From NCBI GenBank assembly GCA_964034945.1, contig OZ035963.1, positions 46,867,532 to 46,931,531 of the forward strand: a stretch of 64,000 nt of DNA. The letters are read 5' to 3'. Of this stretch, positions 21,566 to 32,348 are shown in pieces (position 1 is the stretch's first letter; every line of letters begins with the position of its first letter). Below the pieces are notes generated by a model. The model did no database searches, was not told where the DNA came from, and was given only the letters and a program-made list of their open reading frames with translations. The translations under genes were made by a program, and so were the position numbers. This DNA is from Chrysopilus asiliformis (taxonomy: Eukaryota; Arthropoda; Insecta; Diptera; Rhagionidae).

Positions 21566-21881
21566 TCATTGACATTTGCACGAATTTATACAATTTCCAC
21601 CTTCTACTCTGCGAACGAATTGATCTTTGCAAAAACAGCCCGATGGACATTTTTTGTAAACAACATCTGGGCATTTTTCATGAAGGGTAGCACAAGTTTT
21701 TTCGCAGTTAAAGTTACACTCGTAGTACTTTTCATTGGGACCGCATTTTGTCTCTACAATAGATAAGCAAAATATGCAATCTAATGCATAATAGTATTAA
21801 AATCTAAAGTTTTATTTAACCTTGTCCAGATATTGAAAGAAAATACGCAAAAAAAGCTAAGCACATGAACAGTAGCTTCAT
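21566..21881 (-). CDS. Secreted TIL-domain serine protease inhibitor (TIL gene 5)
   Basis: Minus-strand gene with exons 21881-21821 and 21753-21566 and a 67-bp GT-AG intron in phase 1; they join to 249 bases (82 residues plus stop). Exon 1 encodes a signal peptide (MKLLFMCLAFFAYFLSISG). Exon 2 carries the TIL pattern: KCGPNEKYYEC, NCEKTCATL, EKCPDVVYKKCPSGCFC, GGNCINSCKCQ. The inhibitory loop between cysteines five and six is PDVVYKK. The C-terminus SCKCQ adds an eleventh cysteine to the usual ten, leaving one potentially unpaired or free for dimerisation. A TATAAAA on the minus strand at 21987-21981 could be the promoter, about 100 bases upstream. Only member of the cluster on the minus strand. 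A naive open-frame scan misses it because the first exon is so short. Confidence 0.88.
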
Positions 21882-22067
21882 TTAAAAAAAAAACTGTTAC
21901 GTTGCCTTTAGTAAAATTATTAATGTTAACTTGCGTTCAATGGAAAAACAAACTGAAAATTTTATCTCAAGTGTTACAATTTTTATAAAAAAAAATCCAA
22001 AAAATATTTAGGTTACCAGGTGCACGCTATTTATTGTTAAGTGTTAATTGTCTGCAAGCATTCTTAA

Positions 22068-22341
22068 CCCTTTCGGAATTTTGATGCCATATGGCAACGC
22101 AGTTAAAAATTTTAAATGACTTATTATTTATCTATTTTCAACACTCTATTATCATGCAGTGCACCATTAAGTGCATTTTTGACCCAATTTTGATTTTTGA
22201 GTAAAAAGCTGGACCAAAGTGGACGTATTTGAAAAAAATTAAAATTTTTAATTTTTTTTTGTTTTAAATGAATACTAAACATCAATAATTTGTATAGAGA
22301 GTATTTTTAAAACCCATAGAAAAAAACATGTACCGAAAGGG
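22068..22341 (-). mobile_element. piggyBac-like MITE (family B), copy 3
   Basis: CCCTTTCGG...ACCGAAAGGG ends with TTAA at 22064-22067 and 22342-22345. Inverted relative to copy 1, with the GCCATATGGC block near its left edge. Non-coding, 274 bp. Confidence 0.85.
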
Positions 22342-23104
22342 TTAATACAAAGACGATATTGTACAAATTTTACTAAAATGAACCAGACGCTCTTTTACCA
22401 GTAAATTTTCCAGCAAAATTTTACTGGGAAAACCGTAAATATTATTTTTATATTATTTTTTTACTGTTTTCCCAGTAAAATTTACTGAACGACAGTAAAA
22501 TTTACTGATGATACAGTAAATTTTTACTGGGAATCATTGATATCGTCCCAGTATTTTATATTTTTCCCGTTTTCCAAAAAAATCTGACACCTTACTGTTT
22601 CGTCCCAGTAAATTTGTCATCGTTTCAGCCCAGTAAAGGTCACTCACATTTAGAACCCATTTCTCAATTGGCTTCCATAGTCTAGCGGTAAGTGAAGTGG
22701 CAGACAAAATCATTTGAGAGGTTTTTAGATTTTTCTGTGATCCGAGTAAATTTTACTAGGATTCCCAGTAAAAATTACTGTTATTCCAATTCTTTCCAGT
22801 TTTCCAGCATGAAAAACTTACTGGGAATACAATCAGGGATGGCCCCAATTTGCCTTAGGAGGGAAGTAGATTGGACCAAAAATAGTAGTAGATTGATACT
22901 AATAGTAGCAGATTTTCAAAAAAAAAACCTTTTCTACCTATGCCGATATACCAATTTGTATAACTAAAGCTAAATAGCTTTATTATTCATAATACCAAAA
23001 TTCTATCAACAAAAAACTTGCTGTAGTTCAGAAAATGACATTTAAAAACTTCTTTTGTATTGGCTGCCTCATATTTAATTTCGTTAGAACCTTTTTACAT
23101 CATA

Positions 23105-24814
23105 TCATACTAATATATAAAAATGAGTTGGTGTCTGTCTGTCTGTCTGTTCCTCTTTCACGCAAAAACAGCTGAACCGATTGATTTGAAATTTGGCGTG
23201 AGTGTCTGTGGTAGTTCTGGTTCCAACATAGGCATACGGAAAAGTAACGCGAGGGGTGGGGGGAGTAAGGGGAGGGGGTAAAGTGATTTCGAAACTTAGT
23301 TTTTGCGCTATGCTACTCTTTTGCGGGGAAACTACTGAACCGATTGGCCTGAAAATTGGCATAGATGTTCGTCGGGGGTCCAGCCCCAACATAGGCCCAT
23401 AAAAAGTAGCCCGAGAGGTGGGGGAGTAAGGGGAGGCGGTAAAGTGATCTCGAAACTTAGCTCTTCCTCTATGTTACCCTTTCGCGGGGAAACTACCGAG
23501 CCGATTGGCCTGAAGCAGTGATGCTATATCGAGGGGAATTCCCCTTTTTGCGGGGAATTTGACTATAAAAATTGTTAATAGGGGAAAAGGGGAAAACGCT
23601 TCAAAACGAGGGGAAACGATTTACAACGAGGGGAAAATCTTCGCCTTTCAACTAAATCCGAAATACTTTTAAAAAATTACGGAAAAGTAAAAATACAAAT
23701 AAATAAAAACAATTACAGTCCAATTCCTAGCTTAGGCAAAGGTAAAGAGTGAAGGAAATGCCCTTATGGAAATGCCCTTATTTTATTGCAATTGTAAAGT
23801 ACACACCAATCTTTTAAACGAAAACACTTTAAGATGGCTTTGGAATGTACGTTTAACCGATTTTTCAGTGTAGGTACTTTTTAACCGCTTTGAAAAAAGC
23901 ACATTAAAAAGTACCATTTCTCATCTTATTCAAATTAATTACTTTAAACTACTTTAAAAGACTTTGATGGAAAGTAGTTTCCATGAAAGTTCATTGACAC
24001 ATCTTTTTTGTTCGTTTTTCGGATTCCCTAAATATATTTTCAATAGAAATATTTTCAATTGCAACTCAGCAGAAGTGCTTTGTTTAAATTATGTAAAATA
24101 AAAATCAATTAAATCGGTAATTTCTTGGACATCTCTAATTTCTAATTTCGAATTTTCTAATTTCGACAAATATTCACCAGAAGAATGCATGGACCAGTGG
24201 CAAAGTGCCCGGAATACAAAAATCGAGTTCCATTCGCGACTTGATTTCGTTTTTTTCCATTTTTTGATATTTTTATATTTTTTTAAATTCAAAATATGGA
24301 AATAATTTTTACCGAATTTAAGGAGGACAGGATCATTTTAAGCTCGAAAGCAAAGGAACTACCTTGATTTATAAATTCGGGACTTGCCTTGATTATTATC
24401 TAATTGTGAATCCCGGCTTCTTTTCATATCTTATTTGACGTTTGGTTGGAGACCCGTGACGCTGTTATCGGGAATACAATTAACGAGTATTTTGTTAAAG
24501 CTTTCCAAAATATAAAATTATTTCCTAATTTGTGCTTTTTTCTCTTAAAAGACTTTAACATGAGTCCAGAGGACAATAATTTTTGGTTTTAATAAATGAA
24601 TTCTTTATTTAAAATTCGTTGTTTTTATAGGGGAAAAACGAGGGGAATTTCGTCATTGAAAAAGGGGAAAAAGGGGGATTTCGTCATTTGGAAAGGGGAA
24701 TTTCACTAAAGGTACATAGCATCACTGGCCTGAAGTTTAGCTCCAACATAGACCATCAAAAAAAAAAAAAAATTTGAAAAAACTTAATCCGGCAACGACG
24801 GGTATGCAAGCTAG
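23105..24814 (+). mobile_element. Non-autonomous Helitron-like element, split by a hAT
   Basis: Starts A|TCATACTAATATATAAAAATG and ends with a CCGGCAACGACGG hairpin followed by GGTATGCAAGCTAG|T, i.e. 5' TC, 3' hairpin plus CTAG and A/T host flanks, as in insect Helitrons. The body has a tctgtctgtctg tract and two and a half copies of a unit of about 170 bp (GCGGGGAAACTACTGAACCGATTGGCCTGAA and GGTGGGGGAGTAAGG blocks). A hAT occupies 23516-24727, leaving about 500 bp of its own. Confidence 0.7.
23516..24727. mobile_element. Non-autonomous hAT element, inner, with GCCTGAAG duplication
   Basis: CAGTGATGCTAT...ATAGCATCACTG ends with exact 8-bp duplications GCCTGAAG at 23508-23515 and 24728-24735; excision restores the Helitron text. 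GAGGGGAA-type repeats crowd both subterminal regions, probably transposase-binding motifs. A 67-codon minus-strand frame (24089-24292) shows no family. 1,212 bp. Confidence 0.88.
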
Positions 24815-25075
24815 TTTAACATGTATAATACAATTTTTTGGTTGATTCATGTATTTTACAAAAAATAGTAGTAGATTTGATTTACTACGCACTAAGGCTT
24901 TTGAAGGCGAAAATAGTAGTAGATTTACTACAATTGTAGTAGGGGGAGATCGCTGAATACAATCCAATATTTACTGGGAGAAACAGTAAATTTTATTAAC
25001 TGGGAGAGGACAGTAAAATTTACTGGACGTCATTGTGGTTGCCTTTTTACTGGGCTCCCAGTTCAGAGTGTATAG

Positions 25076-25429
25076 TCATCAAGGAAAATTGTCTGGTTTA
25101 GAGTGTAGAGTCATCTAGGGAAATTGTAATAGCTTTTAACTTTAGTTATTTTCAATATTAATGATTTTAAGCGTTCCCCGAATGTAAATCTATTCATCCA
25201 AATTTTAGCAAATCGTATAGAATTTGATTTATCAATTAAATTACAGACTTAATCAATTTTTAAATAATATTAGTAGAAAAACCATGCCACTTTTAAACAA
25301 GTGCAAATCATTATCTGCTATTATCTATAATTTTGTAGAAGCACTTGTTAAATTAAACATTTTAAAATGGCCATTTTCATAAATTGAGCTGGCGGGACTA
25401 ATAGCAGTGTCCAACAGTAATCGATATGG
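25076..25429. other. Upstream region of TIL gene 2
   Basis: AT-rich and without repeat signals, probably the native 5' flank of the gene. A repeated cagagtgta / tagagtgtag phrase occurs twice at about 25063-25115. Confidence 0.4.
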
Positions 25430-25437
25430 TATAAAAG
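25430..25437 (+). promoter_or_regulatory. TATA box of TIL gene 2
   Basis: TATAAAAG 77 bases before the ATG, in the same arrangement as TIL genes 1 and 3. Confidence 0.7.
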
Positions 25438-25506
25438 CAGTATTTTCAATCCGAAAGACCCAGAATCTGGAATTAAACTTACCAAAAGCAGTCAACAAAT
25501 CATAGA

Positions 25507-25812
25507 ATGAAATTTACTATTTTTCTGCTTAGCAGTTTTCTACTCATAAAAGCTTATTCCTGTGGGAAAGGTAAATTTGCAACATTTTAATAAATTCTAC
25601 AAAATTTAAAAAAAAAAGAATATTTTTTAGAATGCCCCGAGAACGAAGTTTTTTTTAAATGTGGCCCACCGTGTCAAGTTGAGTGTGCCACCCTCTCCCA
25701 GATTTGTTTGACTCGCGCAATTCGATGTCCAGAGGCTTGTTACTGCCAGGAAGGATACGCCAGGCTCGCAAACAAAACTTGTGTTCCAGTTGATAGTTGT
25801 CCAAAGGATTAA
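25507..25812 (+). CDS. Secreted TIL-domain serine protease inhibitor (TIL gene 2)
   Basis: Exons 25507-25570 and 25631-25812 flank a 60-bp phase-1 GT-AG intron and join to 246 bases (81 residues plus stop). The signal peptide is MKFTIFLLSSFLLIKAYS. The mature part has the ten TIL cysteines: ECPENEVFFKCGPPCQVEC, ATLSQICLTRAIRCPEACYC, KTCVPVDSCP. The loop between cysteines five and six is LTRAIR; an arginine near its middle would fit a trypsin-like target, but that is inference. Most similar in the window to TIL gene 4 (shared CATL, RCP-ACYC and YARL segments), so these two are probably the most recent duplicates. The 3' flank is interrupted after about 60 bases by a family A repeat. Confidence 0.9.
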
Positions 25813-25872
25813 TATCTAAAAAAATTAGAATTAAAAATTATTTCTTGCTTTTTTAATTTGGAATTTTATTAT

Positions 25873-26421
25873 TATACCAGTATGGTGAAACCAAAGGGTA
25901 TATTAACTTTGCCTTACCGTTTGTAACGCCAAGATCCCGTTATCACACACAAAAATGAATTACACCAGTGTGTTTAGAATGACTAAAAAAATTGATTTTT
26001 GCATGTCCGTCCATCTGTCCGTCTGTCTGTCCGTCCGTCTGTCTGTAACGCGGATTACGGGCGCACGGTTTGAGCTAGAGACTTGAAATTTTGCGCAGAT
26101 CTGTTTTTCGTAAAATGCGAGGCTAAGTTCGTTCCTGGGTAAAAATGGACAATTAGGGGGGGTACCCCCCATACGAACGAAAACGTTTTTTGCGAATATC
26201 GCAAAAACGGTACATCTTATCAAAAAAGTCCAAGAACAAAAGTTATGGTTCTACATAAAACTTCCATACATCAAAATCCGATTGGAATAAATTTTAAAAA
26301 ATCTTATAGCAAAGTTTGACTTCAAATTGGAATTTTGGTATAACTGTTCGAATTTTGATACGAATATCACCATACGGGTCTCCAATGATTGCCAGATTGG
26401 CAATTATAGCTTTTGTTATGT
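25873..26421 (+). repeat. Family A interspersed repeat, copy 2
   Basis: Near-complete copy with tataccagtatggtg start, short ccgtctgtctgtccg tract, GGGGGGTACCCCCC palindrome and ATTGCCAGATTGGCAAT hairpin. It starts 60 bases downstream of the TIL gene 2 stop codon and may supply the gene's poly(A) region. Confidence 0.8.
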
Positions 26422-27163
26422 TCGTTGAATTTTATTGCTCCGTTAAGTAACATTTCTTATCGGCAAACTTATAAATAACTTAAATGTTGATTTTTTACTG
26501 GGGTTGATGTTTCTGCAAGTAAAGGAAATATTGAACTCAGTATTTCAGAAAGTTTTATTGTCATCATATTATCGCCATAGATTTGCAGTTTAGTTTCCAG
26601 TAAAAAAACAAAGGGGCCAATCGTCACATACTCTATATCAGGACAGATAAAATTTTTATAAAAAAAATGCTTTTGAATGGTAAAGGGGGGGGGGGGGGAG
26701 AGAGATTGATCTGATTGGATTTTGATGTATGGAATGGTTATAAAAAACACTTTGTTCATATAAATTTTTGAATACCGTGCATCGTTTTTAAGAAAATAGA
26801 AAAAAAAGTGGGAAACAGTGGTCCAAGTGGATTTTGATGTACAGATGTGTAAAATCATATTCTAAACACATTTTACTGTGATCAATTTTTCAAAAAGACT
26901 TGCCGTTTTCAAGGAAATCGTAAAACACTGTTTCGTTTGGAGGGGGAAGGAGTTGGATTTTGATGTATTGAGGTTTCATAACAATTTTCTTCTCTGCTTC
27001 GCACCTACAGTTTTACAGTTTTACATGCGAACCATGAACGAATTGCAACATTTGTAAGGTTTTTTACTTTGCAAAAATTTCTATAATTTGCCAACCCAGG
27101 TTTCGTAAACCCTGATTGTTCTTAGCACACAAAATACAGAGTTGCTAATTCTAGCCAAGTTAA
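26422..27163. repeat. Iterated attttgatgtat modules, family E-like debris
   Basis: At least three successive segments contain ttggattttgatgta, then a ta(t)gtaaaatcatattctaaacac-like phrase, then a cgttttcaaggaaa-like phrase, the core module of families A and E. A run of 15 G lies at about 26686-26700, followed by agagag. No ends found. Confidence 0.45.
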
Positions 27164-27460
27164 CGCGTTCGGTACATGTTTTTTTTCTATGGGGTTAAAG
27201 ATTCTCTCTATACAAATTAATGATGTTTAAGCTATTAGTATTCATTTAAAACAAAAAAAAAACAAATAAAAATTTTTATTTTTTACAAATACGTCCACTG
27301 TAGTCCAGCTTTTTACTCAAAAAATCAAAATTGGGTCACAAATGCACTTCATGGTGCACTGAATGAGAATAGAGTGTTTGAAAATAAATAAATATAAGTC
27401 AATTCAAATTTTTTAGCAACTTTTAACTGCGTTGGCATATGGCATCAAAATACCGAATGG
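27164..27460 (+). mobile_element. piggyBac-like MITE (family B), copy 4, degraded ends
   Basis: TTAA at 27160-27163 precedes CGCGTTCGGTACATG (mutated CCCTTTCGGTAC). The body aligns to other copies; the right end ACCGAATGG has lost its final G and TTAA. Confidence 0.75.
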
Positions 27461-27575
27461 CAAATGATTTTGCTGGTGGGGCACATTTAGTATTTTTCTT
27501 GTTGCCTGGTTTTGGTTTCTTAGCGCAGGCGCGCACTGCGTTGGCAAGCATCTAGAATGGTGCTGCAAACCAATA

Positions 27576-28627
27576 TTTATACCCGTATGGTGAAACCAAA
27601 GGGTATATTAACTTTGCCTTACCGTTTGTAACGCCAAGATCCCGTTATCACGCACAAAAATGAATTATACCAGTGTGTTTAGAATGATAAAAATAATCAA
27701 TTTTTGCATGTTCGTCCGTCTGTCCGTCTGTGGCGCGGATTGCGGGCGCACGGATTGAGCTGGAGTCTTGAAATATTACGCAGATTCGTTTTTCGTAAAA
27801 TGCAAGGCTAATTTCGTTCAAGGAGGATCTCCATTACCATGACTTCTGTAACTGCAAAAAAATGCAGAAAACTAGAGCAAGATAAACTTATATAGATCTA
27901 AACAGGAATGACTGAATACAAGTATAAATGCTTTCCCTTCCAGTTTAAAAACTTTATAGCAATCATATCAAACCTTATGCTATGAATATAAGGTTCAAAT
28001 TAGCATAGAAATAAAGCTATACAGCTGCATGTGTGTGTTTGAACTACATGAAAAATGACAGCTACGCTATAATAGCACTTTGTATGTGTCTGTGCTCACT
28101 ATTCACTTACAGGGACAATGTGTGATTGTAGTAGAAATCGCTATAAAAAAGTTCAAGTCCGTCAACTGTAACCATAAAATCGCCATAAAAAAAGCGGGGA
28201 AATTATTTTTTCAGTTGCCGACAAATTTTTGCAGTTGATTCTTATCTCCCTTTCTCGCCAAGGTATCTTCACATAAATGTGTCTCTATTTTTTTGCAGTT
28301 GGGAAAAGTCATGGTAATGGAGGGCCAACTTAATGGGTAAAAACGGACCATTAGGGGGGGTACCCGCCATACGAATGAAAACGTTTTTTGCGAATATCTC
28401 AAAAACGGTGCATCTTATCAAAAAAGTGCAAGAAAAAAAGTTTTTTAGGATATGATTTTACATAAAACTCCCATACATCAAAATCCGATTGGAATAAATT
28501 TTAAAAAATCATATTGGAAAGGTTGACTTCAAAGAGGGAATTTTGGTACAACTGTTCGAATTTTGATACGAATGTCACCATACGGGCTTTCAATAATTGC
28601 CAGAGTGGCAATTATAGCTTTTGTTAT
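27576..28627 (+). repeat. Family A interspersed repeat, copy 3, split by a MITE
   Basis: Left part 27576-27820 and right part from about 28330 to 28627 are contiguous in other copies at ...aagttcgtt / aatgggcaaaaatgg. The microsatellite is short here. Contains GGGGGGTACCCGCC, a one-base-changed version of the central palindrome. Confidence 0.8.
27825..28326. mobile_element. MITE with CTCCATTACCATGACTT ends inside family A
   Basis: CTCCATTACCATGACTT at the left and AAGTCATGGTAATGGAG at the right pair exactly, extended by an AACTGCAAAAAAAT block. About 500 bp. The flanks are short and mutated, so no duplication is claimed. Confidence 0.7.
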
Positions 28628-28864
28628 TATTTTATATTGATATTTTAAATATTTTTAAATTTTTATATTGCTGGTACACAGTATATTTTTATTTTCGTAG
28701 TTATTACTGATTTATTTCTACTTAAATCTGTACTTAAATTGAAATATCAGTTTTGACGGGTTTTAAAAACTCAAATTGCCACTTCGGAATCAGTCTGCAT
28801 GCTTGCCAACGCGGTGCGCGCCTGCACTTAAATGTCCTGCAATTCACATGCTGTTTTTTGTAGA

Positions 28865-29056
28865 GGAACACACAATTTTTCTGTCTCTGAGGTTTTTTTC
28901 CTCGCCTTTATTTGTTGGTGTTAGAAAACTTTTCCATTTTATAACGATAAAAAGAAATCGTTAACTCGAAATTTTCAGATTTTTGTATTTTGTATAAAAT
29001 TTTTTTTTAATATTGTATGATTTTATTTTGGATTAACACAGAATAAATATGGTCAC
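28865..29056 (-). repeat. Fragment of TAGGGTGACCATA-ended element
   Basis: On the minus strand it starts TTAGGGTGACCATAT and includes TTATCGTTATAAAATGGAAAAG, which aligns to the left part of the element at 34192-36277. Only one end is present. Confidence 0.55.
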
Positions 29057-29798
29057 CCTAACTATTCTCGATTTAAAAATGCTTTTATTTTATTACTTAG
29101 GGATCCTTTACATCTGACACTTTATTCAGCGAATTTTGTATTGTGACATAAAAATAATGCTGCACGTGTAAGAGTTTTTGTCGGGACTAAGTAAAAAGAC
29201 CAACGTGTGCACTTTTCGAGATCTTTATTTCAACTGACTTTATATAATACAAAAAACAGAATAGCAACCAAATGGAACTTGCAATAAACGCTCGCTGCTT
29301 TTAAATAACGACTAATTTGAACAAAAAAGCCACACACGACCACTTATATTACGACGCATAAGTCCAGAAGTTTATTCCGAAGGAAGTCTATACTCATTTT
29401 TTTTAGAATTTTCGCAAATTGAACTTATTCTGCAATAGATGAAAAAGTAACGCGGAATAAGTAAACGACCCCGTCATTTCTTGGATTGACCGGTACAGCA
29501 AAAAAAAAATTAATTAGTGATTTTATTAGAGCAGACAGTTGTATCTTGTATACAGCCAAGCGGTAAACTATGGCCCGTATTCATAGTCGTTGCGTTAAAC
29601 GCTAAACCTCGAACTTAAGAACGTCCTAATGCATAGTCAAATTTACCGTTCTATTCTGGATAACGCATGTTAAAAGTTCTTTTAATTTTTATTTAAAATA
29701 TCATAAAATAATTCTTTTTCCCGATGAAAATTTCATCAAAAATCAAATAGCAGAAATAAAATTGCTTTGATCAAAACATAAAGCTAAAAATAATATAA
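29057..29798. other. Unassigned AT-rich stretch
   Basis: No gene seen. Mixed repeat debris; nothing could be paired. Confidence 0.4.
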
Positions 29799-30190
29799 GT
29801 TGCGTTTTTTTAATGTTCTGAAGCAGTTCAGAACAAGCTTTCCATACAAAATCCTGCACCACCTTTTCATCTCGAACAGCGCTTGGAACAAAGGGAAATT
29901 TTATACGGTAATGTACGGTAATGAAATGCTGCTAACTTCAACATAATAAATCTGACATTTTATTGTCAATTGAGGATTTTGTGTTGGTGGTTTGTTGGTT
30001 CTGTTCGACAGCGAAATAGTTTTAATCATGGAAGATAGCGAATCGTGATTATATCAAGAAAATATAGCAGTAACGGCCTACTGATGTAACCAACGTGAAG
30101 TTAGTTGCCATTCGAACTCAATGAAATTTCCCACTTACTCTGGATCGTTTTTTTAATGTTCCGTGTTCTAGAACATTATAAAAACGCAAC
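29799..30190. mobile_element. MITE with GTTGCGTTTTTTTAATGTTCT ends, copy 2
   Basis: Same terminal and subterminal sequence as 15539-15832 in opposite internal orientation (the GCAGTTCAGAACAAGC block comes first here), with about 90 bp of additional internal sequence. About 392 bp. Flanks are AT-rich (TAATATAA, TATAATAA). Confidence 0.72.
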
Positions 30191-30404
30191 TATAATAACA
30201 TTGTTATATTTTTTTTTATGACTTGAGGGTCGAGAAATTCCAACAGAATAAAACTATAAGGTTATTACAGCTTATAACTAGTTAATAGACTTTTGAGGTT
30301 AGAACCGACTGTTAACTTTGTTTAAAGAATACCAAAATCTCTTAACAAAAGTCTCCACACTTTTAACAGACAGCTGCTGGTTGGACGTTTCTTAAGTCGA
30401 CGGT

Positions 30405-30535
30405 TAGACGGACAAATAGACGGACCTATAGATGGATAGACGGACCGACAGACGAACGGACAGACGGACGGATAGACGGACAAATAGACATATAGACGGA
30501 CGGACAGACGGGCGGACAGACAAACGGACATGTTT
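30405..30535 (+). repeat. Degenerate GACGGACA-type microsatellite
   Basis: About 130 bp of gacggacagacg / tagacggac variants. It is the same repeat class as inside families A and E, but the flanks here do not match either family well. Translates without stops in several frames, which explains spurious Arg-Thr-Asp-rich open frames. Confidence 0.7.
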
Positions 30536-30959
30536 TTTGACTATTTCTGACTATGTTCGGCGATCAGAGTCAGAAATAGTCAAGTCAACTGTAGCTAACG
30601 AACACATAGACGATGTTTCACACATAAAATGTCGAAATTCCTGTCCAAGTTCAGTTTTTTTGAACAGAAAACGGAAAGTCAACATAAAATCATTTACGCA
30701 GATGGAAATGAGTAACGATATGTTTTAAAAAATTGTGGTTTTTGTTCATTCTTCAGTTTGTGTGAGAGCTGCCGAAAGAAAAATTACTACGACTTTGGCT
30801 ATGGTTGTTCGTGGATACACATAACTATAGTCATAACAGATACGGAAAGCTATGACAGATCATTAGCTGTCGCTGATTACGACCATCAGCGACAATGCAT
30901 ACTCGAACGCGCTCCTGATATAGTTAATTTTTATGTCTGACGATTGGTTCGATGCGTTA

Positions 30960-32345
30960 AGCCTAATTCAATGCCGAAATACTATTGGCCCGACAAATCA
31001 TTTACGGCGACAGATTACTGCGACAATGTCGCCCTCCATATACAATTGCGCACACTTTGTTGTTCTAAACGTCATTTGTTTTTCATTTGATTTTGACAGT
31101 AGGACGGTGAGCCACATATAACATTTTTTGTTATCAATTATCATACTAATGTGAATTTAAGCAACACAGCATATGAACTATATTTCCTAATACTTTCTTT
31201 AATTTCCCCTTGAATGACGAAATTTAGATTTTATGACGTCCCCATAAGGTTTTATTTTGAATCAACCATGAAATTTTGTCGCCGAGGTAACCGAAAAAAG
31301 TTCAATTCGATTTAACTTTTTATGACGGCAAAGTTGGTCGGATTGATTGTATACAGAAGCATTTTTTTGTTACAAATAAACATACTCAGATAACCAGTGC
31401 CCATAGCAGCATCTGAACCTATTTTTAACTCGTAGCTGACAAAACGCTTTTGTTGGCTAACGGCAAAGCTTGAAAGCTTTCATTGCATCGACGAACAATA
31501 AAATGCCGAAACGAACCGACTACGATCGTTTGCTAGATATCCTCTTCGCTTTGTACCTTTCGGCGATCAAATAGAATGTTGGATTTACTTGTTTGTTTTT
31601 CTATTTCGCCTTTACCATCATTGCATGCGACTTCAATTTAGAGTTGCAATGAAAGCTTTCAAGCTCTGCCATGAGCCAACAAAAGCGTTTTGTCAGCTAC
31701 GACCATAGATATCGTATTACTAGATCGCGGCACTCGAACAATTCCATAGCAAAAATATGGGACAGCGTGACTATGGTTGTCTCATTTTTTCTTCGAACTT
31801 TAGTGATGTCAGATGTTCGAATAAACAAACTCAATAGCACTTGAATTATATGTTTTACGTCGAACTCATAAGACTTATACACAGGTTGCAAACATTTTTT
31901 AGGGAATTGCATATTAATGTATGTGGCAGCTCTGAATATTAACATGAATAATCGGTATAGGGATTGAATAATATTCCGTCGGGGACCTGCACAAGCATTT
32001 TTTTCCAGAATTCAAATTTCCCAGAATTTACTAGCTTTGTCCCTTTTTATCGCCATAGCTTTTTGACGTTTCAGTGGCCCATTTGAGATAGCAAATGGCT
32101 TGATCTAGTCTAATAGTACGATATCTGTGGCTACAACGGTCGGCTACGAGTTAAAAATGGGTTCAGATGCTACTATGTGCACTGGTTATCTGAGTATGTT
32201 TATTTGTGGCATTATGAGTTTAAAATGTCGCCGTAAATGTTATGCCGTAAATATTAGATCAAATCTTTCAACTGTAGGGACATGAAAGCTTTGATCTCAT
32301 TGCACGACCTTAATCGCAATCGTAATCGTTAGTCTGAATTAGGCT
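30960..32345. mobile_element. Harbinger-type element with AGCCTAATTCA ends and nested foldbacks
   Basis: AGCCTAATTCA...TGAATTAGGCT with TTA on both sides (30957-30959, 32346-32348). Its internal text (ATTGGCCCGACA, GCGCACACTTTGTTGTTCTAAACG, CCCTTGAATGACGAAATT) recurs at 42225-44440. That second copy lacks the foldback at 31371-32222, showing it is an insertion here. Confidence 0.65.
31371..32222. mobile_element. Foldback insertion with an inner 53-bp-arm MITE
   Basis: The outer arms pair AAATAAACATACTCAGATAA (from 31377) with its inverse ending about 32212, continuing through ACTCGTAG and AGATATCGTA. Inside, TGACAAAACGCTTTTGTTGG...TTTCATTGCA (about 31437-31489) pairs with 31648-31700, forming a second, inserted inverted repeat of about 265 bp. 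No coding capacity. Confidence 0.65.
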
Positions 32346-32348
32346 TTA

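Larger units (their letters stand above)
22834..24955. mobile_element. hAT-type element, outer, with AATACAAT duplication
   Basis: Begins CAGGGATGGCC and ends GGGGAGATCGCTG. Exact 8-bp duplications AATACAAT lie at 22826-22833 and 24956-24963. Subterminal GTAGTAGATT repeats occur at both ends. It holds a Helitron (23105-24814), so its own sequence is only about 410 bp. Non-coding. Confidence 0.82.
22370..25075. repeat. Element rich in CCCAGTAAA / TTTACTGGG motifs (outermost layer of nest)
   Basis: The parts at 22370-22833 and 24956-25075 together carry more than ten copies of CCCAGTAAA or its inverse, often as back-to-back GTAAAATTTAC palindromes. I could not define its termini. It was opened at AATACAAT by the hAT at 22834-24955. 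Dense short motifs of this kind are common in subterminal regions of DNA transposons. Confidence 0.5.
27523..28827. mobile_element. Harbinger-type MITE with GCAGGCGCGCAC ends, doubly interrupted
   Basis: Inverted ends GCGCAGGCGCGCACTGCG and the complement of CGCGGTGCGCGCCTGCAC are flanked by TTA on both sides (27520-27522, 28828-28830). CTTGCCAAC / GTTGGCAAG extends the match. Family A copy 3 is inserted inside and itself carries another MITE. A fragment with the same left end occurs at 49877. Confidence 0.75.

Noticed and set aside
22670..22740. tRNA-like A box (CATAGTCTAGCGGTAAG)
   Set aside because: No B box, no cloverleaf and no terminator; lies in a repeat.
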